From CBETVX01 sp965539935 (GTDB taxonomy: Bacteria > Bacillota > Clostridia > Peptostreptococcales > Caminicellaceae), in NCBI GenBank assembly GCA_965539935.1, contig CBETVX010000030.1, forward strand, positions 1-37,144: a stretch of DNA of 37,144 nucleotides. Reading direction: 5' to 3'. This document shows positions 32,541 to 37,144 of this stretch, in pieces. The position numbers and the translations under genes are program-made. The first letter of the stretch is position 1. Each line of letters opens with the position of its first letter. Under the pieces are notes generated by a model. The model was not told the DNA's origin, searched no databases, and saw only the letters and a program-made list of their open reading frames with translations.

Positions 32541-33977
32541 ATGAAAAAAAAGGGAATATTTCTTGCTACTGTAGCTTTACTTCTAACTGCTCTTATTATA
32601 CCGGTTGTAAGCTATAGTTTAGATACTATAGAAAAGATAAACATGGTTCTACCAACTAATGTTTATGTTAGCGATGTAGACCTTGGGAATCAGACCTTAG
32701 AAGGAGCTATAGAACATATAGAGGAAAGGGCTAATGAACTTTTAAGCAAAGAAATCACTATAATATTTGAAGATAATGTTCATCCTCAAAAACATAAATT
32801 CACCTTAGAGAACCTAGGATATACTACTAATAAAGAAGAGATTATATCAGAAATATCAGGAATAATAAATAATGATTTAAAACTAATAGATAAATATATG
32901 AATTATAAGAAAATTGAAGAAAGTGGAAAAATATTTACATTTAGGTTAAATATAGACCGTGAAAAATTCATAAAGGCCCTAGATGTATTTGATGAATCCT
33001 ACCTAACTAAGCCTGTTAATGCTCAGTATAAATATGAAGATGATAATGTAATTATTATTGGTGGAGATGTAGGATATACCTTTGATAAGGACAAGCTATA
33101 TAATCAATTACAGGAAAACATCGAAGATTTAAGCTTAGATAAGGCCTATATAACTCTTAAAACTACCCAGCCTGAAATTACAGTGGAAGAATTAAAAAAC
33201 CAAGGCATAAAGGAAAAAATCACAACCTTTAGCACAAGGTTTAATGCAGCAAATAAACCAAGGGTAGCTAATGTTAAGCTTGCTTCTAGTATAATAGATG
33301 GTACTATATTAGCACCAGGAGAAGTTTTTTCTTTTAACGAAACCGTAGGGGAGAGAACCTCCGATAGAGGATTTCAAACAGCTGGAGTCTATATTAAAGG
33401 AAGAGTTGAGGAAGGAATAGGTGGAGGAATCTGTCAAGTATCAACTACCCTATACAATGCAGTTTTACTCAGTGATTTAGAAGTAGTTGAGAGAAGTAAT
33501 CATAGCTTAACTGTACCCTATGTCCCCCTAAGTAGAGATGCTTCTGTTAACTGGGGAACAAAGGATTTCAAATTTAAAAACAATACCGACCATCATATCT
33601 ATATACATTCAGAAGTAAATGGAAATAAACTTATCTTTGACCTATTTGGAACTAAAAGCAATAAAAGAATAGTTCTTTCAACCATAAAAATATCTGAAAC
33701 CCAGCCTCCTATAGAATATATAGAAGATGAAGAATTAGAAGTAGGACAAGAAATAATTGAAGATAATGGACATATTGGATACAGATCAAAACTTATAAAA
33801 CATGTCTATGAAGATGGCAAGCTTGTAAAATCAGAGGTTATAAATCAAGATATGTATATTCCATCACCTAAGATAGTAAAAATTGGAATTAAGTCTGTAC
33901 AAGAAATTTTAGAACAACAAGAAGATATACAAGATAATATGATAAAGGACAACAATAGTATTGGAGAAGACATATAA
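32541..33977 (+). CDS. VanW-family protein with peptidoglycan-binding-like and G5 domains
   Basis: About 478 residues with an N-terminal signal anchor (GIFLATVALLLTALIIPVV). A PG_binding_4-like region (about 35-215) is followed by the VanW core (about 235-370), with LAPGEVFSFNETVG, GRVEEGIGGGICQVSTTLYN and NHSLTVPYVPLSRDASVNWG. A G5-like domain follows (about 385-450, EDNGHIGYRSKLIKHVYEDG). VanW was named from vancomycin-resistance clusters, but these stand-alone forms are common in Gram-positive bacteria and act in the cell envelope by an unknown mechanism. ATG 32541 is the only plausible start, although AAGGAGG (32520-32526) is 14 nt away, longer than usual. Confidence 0.88.
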   Translation: MKKKGIFLATVALLLTALIIPVVSYSLDTIEKINMVLPTNVYVSDVDLGNQTLEGAIEHIEERANELLSKEITIIFEDNVHPQKHKFTLENLGYTTNKEEIISEISGIINNDLKLIDKYMNYKKIEESGKIFTFRLNIDREKFIKALDVFDESYLTKPVNAQYKYEDDNVIIIGGDVGYTFDKDKLYNQLQENIEDLSLDKAYITLKTTQPEITVEELKNQGIKEKITTFSTRFNAANKPRVANVKLASSIIDGTILAPGEVFSFNETVGERTSDRGFQTAGVYIKGRVEEGIGGGICQVSTTLYNAVLLSDLEVVERSNHSLTVPYVPLSRDASVNWGTKDFKFKNNTDHHIYIHSEVNGNKLIFDLFGTKSNKRIVLSTIKISETQPPIEYIEDEELEVGQEIIEDNGHIGYRSKLIKHVYEDGKLVKSEVINQDMYIPSPKIVKIGIKSVQEILEQQEDIQDNMIKDNNSIGEDI

Positions 33978-34022
33978 AAAGCTAGGCTGATTGAACTGAC
34001 CCATGTCATTCAGCCTAGCTTT
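33978..34022. terminator. Bidirectional terminator between VanW and MATE genes
   Basis: AAAGCTAGGCTGA (33978-33990) pairs perfectly with TCAGCCTAGCTTT (34010-34022). Inside the loop TGAC/GTCA can pair too. T-rich tails exist on both strands, and the genes converge. Confidence 0.88.
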
Positions 34023-34027
34023 CTATT

Positions 34028-35392
34028 TTACTTATTTTCCATTTGAGCAAAAACTTTTTTCAAAACTATATTCAATCCAATTATCATACCGAATAAAGAT
34101 ATTATCTCCGATATAGGGAATGCATACCATATTAAATTAAGTCCTCCAATATTACTTAAAATATATGCAAGGGGTAGAAGAAAAATTATTTGTCTTGAAA
34201 AAGATAATATTAAACTAGGTATACCCTTCCCAATAGCTTGGAAAGTAGTTGAGCCAACTATGGCAGGACCTATTACTGGAAATGCAAGACTTATCTTTTT
34301 AAGAGCATCTGTACCAATAGATAATAATTCTTCTCCATTTCCAAACATTCCAATAAAGGTTTCTGGAAATATTTGAAATAGTATAAAACCTGTTGTAGTA
34401 AATGTAAAAGCAATTAAGATACCATATTTTATAGTTTCCTTCATCCTACTTCCATTACCATGGCCATAGTTATAACCAATAATGGGCATATAGCCTTGAT
34501 TAAGTCCAAAAACTGGCATAAATACAAAGGACTGAAGCTTAAAATATATACCAAGTACAGCTATGGCTGTTGAACCATAGTCATCTAATATAACATTTAA
34601 GCCACCTACCATAAAGGAAGCCAGTAGTTGCATGGTCATTGCAGGTAGACCTACTTTGTATAAATTTACAATAATTGATGGGTCAAATTTAAAGGTTTTC
34701 ATATTTAACTTTATCTGATGATTTCCTTTAAAGAGCATAAATACTATAAATATACCGCTAAGTATTCTGGCAAATACTGTGGCTATTGCTGCACCTTCTA
34801 TGCCTAATTCTGGGAAGAAACCTACTCCAAAGATTAATAGTGGGTCTAATATTATATTTATAATAGATCCAATAAGCATAGTAATCATAGGAATAAAGGT
34901 ATTACCTTCACCCCTAAGTATGTTATTTGATATCATTGGTATGAACATTGAAATAGAACCAATTAAGATTATTCTTATGTATCTTGTGCCATAATCAATT
35001 AGAACTGTATTATTAGTAAATAGTCCTATTAAATTTTTTGAAAATAATATTCCTAAGATACCAATTATTATTCCATAACATACCGATATTAGAAATACAT
35101 GCTCAGCCACATTAGAAGCTTTATCATCTTCCCCTTGGCCTAGAAGCCTTGAAATCAAAGAACTAGTTCCAACTCCAGTTCCAGTAGCAATAGCAATTAA
35201 AACCATTTGAATTGGAAAAGCTAAGGATAATGCAGCTAAGGCATCTTCACTAATTCTAGCCACATACATACTGTCTACTATATTATACAAGGCTTGAATT
35301 AGCATAGATAATATAGATGGAACCGCCAGCTTTAATAATAAAGGTACTATAGGTTCTGTGCCTAATCGATTGTTTTGTTTTATTTGCTTCAT
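34028..35392 (-). CDS. MATE-family multidrug/cation exporter
   Basis: A 454-residue membrane protein with about 12 hydrophobic helices in two similar halves. The N-terminus LLLKLAVPSILSMLIQALYN with VDSMYVARI is the usual MATE opening, and ILRGEGNT, LDPLLIFG and LNQGYMPIIGYNYG are family landmarks. Such proteins use Na+ or H+ gradients to export drugs or metabolites; the substrate cannot be told. A GGTGGGAT site precedes the ATG on this strand. A 13-nt palindrome lies about 60 nt upstream. Confidence 0.93.
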   Translation of the reverse strand: MKQIKQNNRLGTEPIVPLLLKLAVPSILSMLIQALYNIVDSMYVARISEDALAALSLAFPIQMVLIAIATGTGVGTSSLISRLLGQGEDDKASNVAEHVFLISVCYGIIIGILGILFSKNLIGLFTNNTVLIDYGTRYIRIILIGSISMFIPMISNNILRGEGNTFIPMITMLIGSIINIILDPLLIFGVGFFPELGIEGAAIATVFARILSGIFIVFMLFKGNHQIKLNMKTFKFDPSIIVNLYKVGLPAMTMQLLASFMVGGLNVILDDYGSTAIAVLGIYFKLQSFVFMPVFGLNQGYMPIIGYNYGHGNGSRMKETIKYGILIAFTFTTTGFILFQIFPETFIGMFGNGEELLSIGTDALKKISLAFPVIGPAIVGSTTFQAIGKGIPSLILSFSRQIIFLLPLAYILSNIGGLNLIWYAFPISEIISLFGMIIGLNIVLKKVFAQMENK

Positions 35393-35452
35393 ATAATCCC
35401 ACCTTAATTAGAATTTAGTATACGAAAATTAATATTTATATTATATAATACT

Positions 35453-35465
35453 TTTACATTGTAAA
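35453..35465. promoter_or_regulatory. Palindrome upstream of the MATE gene
   Basis: TTTACATTGTAAA is a perfect 6-1-6 palindrome. On the minus strand TATAAT lies at 35445 to 35440, so the palindrome would sit in or near the -35 region of the exporter's promoter. It also directly abuts the stop codon of the next minus-strand gene. Confidence 0.4.
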
Positions 35466-35651
35466 CTATTTTAGATAGGTGCTTTTGGCTTTGAAGGCTT
35501 CGCACCTTTTGCCAGAGCTTCTAAAAACCACAATAGAAGGTAGTAACTTAGACTTAAAACCAAAGTATTTACATCCCCTTGGATTTTTAGGATCCCAAGT
35601 CACATATAAATATTCACATTTATAGCAGTTTACCCTTTTTTTATTGGTCAT
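35466..35651 (-). CDS. Small four-cysteine protein (putative zinc ribbon)
   Basis: A 61-residue basic protein with C-x2-C near the N-terminus (CYKCEYLYVTWDP), one cysteine in PRGCKYFGFK and one in GKRCEAF, an arrangement suited to one zinc ion. I recall small proteins with the pattern C-x2-C...TWDP...P-x-GCK-x-FGFK being common in Firmicutes and Proteobacteria, often uncharacterised or labelled uracil-DNA glycosylase without good reason. AAGGTGTG precedes the ATG. It may be cotranscribed with the MATE gene 73 nt downstream. Confidence 0.78.
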   Translation of the reverse strand: MTNKKRVNCYKCEYLYVTWDPKNPRGCKYFGFKSKLLPSIVVFRSSGKRCEAFKAKSTYLK

Positions 35652-35782
35652 AATATCACACCTTCTAAAAACTTACTATATTAATATTAAAAATTTGTCT
35701 ATTTTTTATTCTAACACAAAGTTACTGTTTAGTACCCTTCATATTATAATAAAATAATAAAAAATAAAAATGGAGGTAAGAG

Positions 35783-36346
35783 ATGAAGTATCCAAATGAT
35801 TTCCTTATTAACAAAGCTTTAGCCATGGCAGCGAAGGCCCACGAAGGACAACATAGAAAGAAAAGTCATACTCCATATATAGTTCATCCCTTTGAAGTTG
35901 CTATGATTTTAAAGGAAAATGGAGCTAGTGAAGATATGATAATAGCAGGGCTTTTACATGATACCCTTGAAGATACAGATATTACGGAAGATGACATAAA
36001 AAAAGAGTTTGGTAATAAGGTATTAGAGTTAGTATTAGGTGCTTCTGAAAAACTTGAAAACAGAGATAATACCCCCTGGGATATAAGAAAAAGTCATACT
36101 ATAGAATATTCAAAACAAGCACCTGAGAAGATAAAGCTTATCATATGTGCCGATAAATATAGTAATATTAAAAGCATGATTAAGGATTATTATGAAATAG
36201 GGGACAAACTATGGGATAAATTCAATGCACCCTATGAAAGACAAAGGTGGTACTATAAAAACTTAGTAAAGAGTTTAAGGGACCTTAAAGATTATAAAGT
36301 ATATAAAGATTTTAAGCAAGCAGTGTATTTTCTATTTAAAGATTAG
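35783..36346 (+). CDS. Stand-alone HD hydrolase of the SpoT/MESH1 type (probable (p)ppGpp hydrolase)
   Basis: A 187-residue single-domain protein. HRKKSHTPYIVHP (24-36) gives the substrate-side R/K and the first metal His, LLHDTLEDT (57-65) holds the HD motif (59-60) and the E-D pair needed for pyrophosphate removal, and ICADKYSNIKSM provides the last metal Asp. No synthetase, TGS or ACT domain is present, so it matches small alarmone hydrolases rather than full-length Rel. GGAGGTAAG precedes the ATG. Flanked by its own terminator. Confidence 0.87.
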   Translation: MKYPNDFLINKALAMAAKAHEGQHRKKSHTPYIVHPFEVAMILKENGASEDMIIAGLLHDTLEDTDITEDDIKKEFGNKVLELVLGASEKLENRDNTPWDIRKSHTIEYSKQAPEKIKLIICADKYSNIKSMIKDYYEIGDKLWDKFNAPYERQRWYYKNLVKSLRDLKDYKVYKDFKQAVYFLFKD

Positions 36347-36374
36347 AAGCACAAAATTCTGTGCTTCTAATTTT
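36343..36374. terminator. Terminator shared by the HD hydrolase and the convergent small gene
   Basis: TTAGAAGCACA (36343-36353) pairs perfectly with TGTGCTTCTAA (36360-36370), followed by TTTT. The left arm includes the stop codon of the HD gene. Confidence 0.8.
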
Positions 36375-36403
36375 AATATATTTAAAAGATTTTATATAAC
36401 TTC

Positions 36404-36616
36404 TTACTTAACGAATCTATTGGCTCTATTAGTTTCATGGGGAAACATGTTATCTGGAATATTATCTACTCCAAATCTTTCTGCCATAATATATCTTGCA
36501 CACTCTGTGAAATCCTTCTTACAATACTTTCTTTGCATAAGTTCTACTATTTGAGGCATATTAGCCATTTTCACATTAAAAAAATTGCATTGATCAATAT
36601 AAGGACATTTATTCAA
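36404..36616 (-). CDS. Small cysteine-rich protein (70 residues)
   Basis: The pattern CPYIDQCNFFN, MANMPQIVELM, KYCKKDFTECARY and NIPDNMFPHE belongs to a widespread small family I have seen near signalling and redox genes. It has no firm name. Four cysteines (C4, C10, C32, C39) could hold a metal or Fe-S site. The start is a TTG (36614-36616), chosen because GGGAGG lies 9 nt upstream on this strand and no ATG or GTG is available before the first conserved cysteine. Confidence 0.75.
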   Translation of the reverse strand: MNKCPYIDQCNFFNVKMANMPQIVELMQRKYCKKDFTECARYIMAERFGVDNIPDNMFPHETNRANRFVK

Positions 36617-36912
36617 AAACTAAAACCTCCCTTCTAAAGCTGGCTAAGTTTATAGCTTATCCCTATTGTCAGTTCATGATATGATAAGTAGGTTAGTTTG
36701 TTACAAAAAAGCTGAATATAGACTTTTAAATTATTTTTTGATTTAATAATAAATATAAGTTCTGTGTTAGGAAAAGTTGACACTATAAGGGTTTTTAAAG
36801 AACTGTTTTTTTCTATTTATGTTTTATAAAATATAATAATAGCTCTTTATGGGAGTCGGAAGCAGATTCCTATAGTGGCTTAGCATAAGTATCTATTAAG
36901 GAGTTAATAATA
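36617..36912 (+). other. Intergenic region upstream of recX
   Basis: AT-rich, no gene seen. TATAAT (36832-36837) may be the recX -10, with a poor -35. The more GC-rich stretch 36841-36890 contains a small hairpin (GGAA/TTCC, 36858-36870) in the leader. No LexA box found. Confidence 0.35.
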
Positions 36913-37144
36913 ATGTACAAAATCACAAAATTAGAAGTTCAAAAAAAGAATAAAAACAGAATATCAGTATTTATAAATAATTCCTATGCCTTTGGAGTTC
37001 ATAGGGAGATAGCCATAAAAAATGGACTCAAAGAGGGTTTAGTAGTAAATAATGATGAACTAGAAGAAATATTAAAGGAAGATGAACAAAACAAGGCCAA
37101 TTCCTATGTACTAAATCTTTTATCCTATAGACCTAGAAGTCAAA
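36913..37144 (+). CDS. recX: Regulatory protein RecX (5' part only)
   Basis: The gene runs off the window after 77 codons. ATG 36913 follows AAGGAG (36898-36903) by 9 nt. The product starts MYKITKLEVQKKNKNRISVF, continues with NSYAFGV, a short helix KNGLKEGLVV, and ends in VLNLLSYRPRS, the hallmark of RecX three-helix repeats. RecX binds RecA filaments and limits strand exchange and SOS. Here it is not next to recA. Confidence 0.85.
   Translation, partial: MYKITKLEVQKKNKNRISVFINNSYAFGVHREIAIKNGLKEGLVVNNDELEEILKEDEQNKANSYVLNLLSYRPRSQ

Noticed and set aside
36841..36890. Possible structured leader or riboswitch before recX.
   Set aside because: Only a 4-bp hairpin is visible and no known riboswitch motif.

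Overview
The window is AT-rich chromosomal DNA. AGGAGG-type ribosome sites, consensus sigma-A promoters, hairpin-plus-T-run terminators and the protein families present all suggest a low-GC anaerobic Firmicute of the Clostridia/Tissierellia type. That placement is inferred from gene content; no marker gene here fixes a genus. Genes use the standard code. There are no intact insertion sequences, prophage genes or CRISPR arrays.

Layout. 1-190: end of a tRNA cluster (Lys, Leu) and a terminator. 238-3634: a YtrA-type GntR regulator, an ABC ATPase and a large ABC permease in one overlapping operon, behind a promoter carrying a YtrA-like operator. 3645-4031: a Fur-family-type operator and a 99-residue protein built from W-x3-Y-x-G repeats. 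4119-4233: tRNA-Arg(TCG). 4649-10726: a sorbitol (glucitol) PTS operon: PRD/PTS-controlled activator, GutM, SrlA, a SrlE split into two genes, SrlB, SrlD and a fructose-6-phosphate-aldolase-like enzyme. Imported sorbitol would become sorbitol-6-P and then fructose-6-P. 10727-14087: a hairpin with a mini-ORF, then pgi and a PPi-type phosphofructokinase gene, each with its own promoter region, so fructose-6-P handling is clustered here. 14118-15220: an SOS-box promoter driving a small WYL-like protein, a small membrane protein and a decayed membrane-protein gene. 15221-16918: a CoA-disulfide-reductase/rhodanese fusion.

17247-22027 (minus strand): a cytoplasmic L,D-transpeptidase-like protein, then an operon for the oxidative citrate branch (aconitase, isocitrate dehydrogenase, citrate synthase) that leads to 2-oxoglutarate. 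It is transcribed away from pyruvate carboxylase (22346-25780), which supplies oxaloacetate. A long GntR-type palindrome covers the -10 of the citrate operon.

25900-29127: a UvrD-like helicase and a convergent HD-GYP c-di-GMP phosphodiesterase sharing a bidirectional terminator. 29549-33977: an unknown 89-residue protein, an exported internalin-like LRR protein ending in a zinc metallopeptidase domain, a 32-residue hydrophobic peptide and a VanW/G5 cell-envelope protein. 34028-37144: MATE exporter, two small cysteine-rich proteins, a stand-alone (p)ppGpp-hydrolase-like HD protein and the start of recX.

The most unusual items are the W-x3-Y-x-G repeat protein under a Fur-family-like box, the LRR-metallopeptidase fusion, the LexA-box/WYL gene, the split SrlE, the GntR-like operator on the citrate operon and a perfect 14-bp inverted repeat over the pgi promoter. 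None has been searched against a database; all calls come from reading the sequence.
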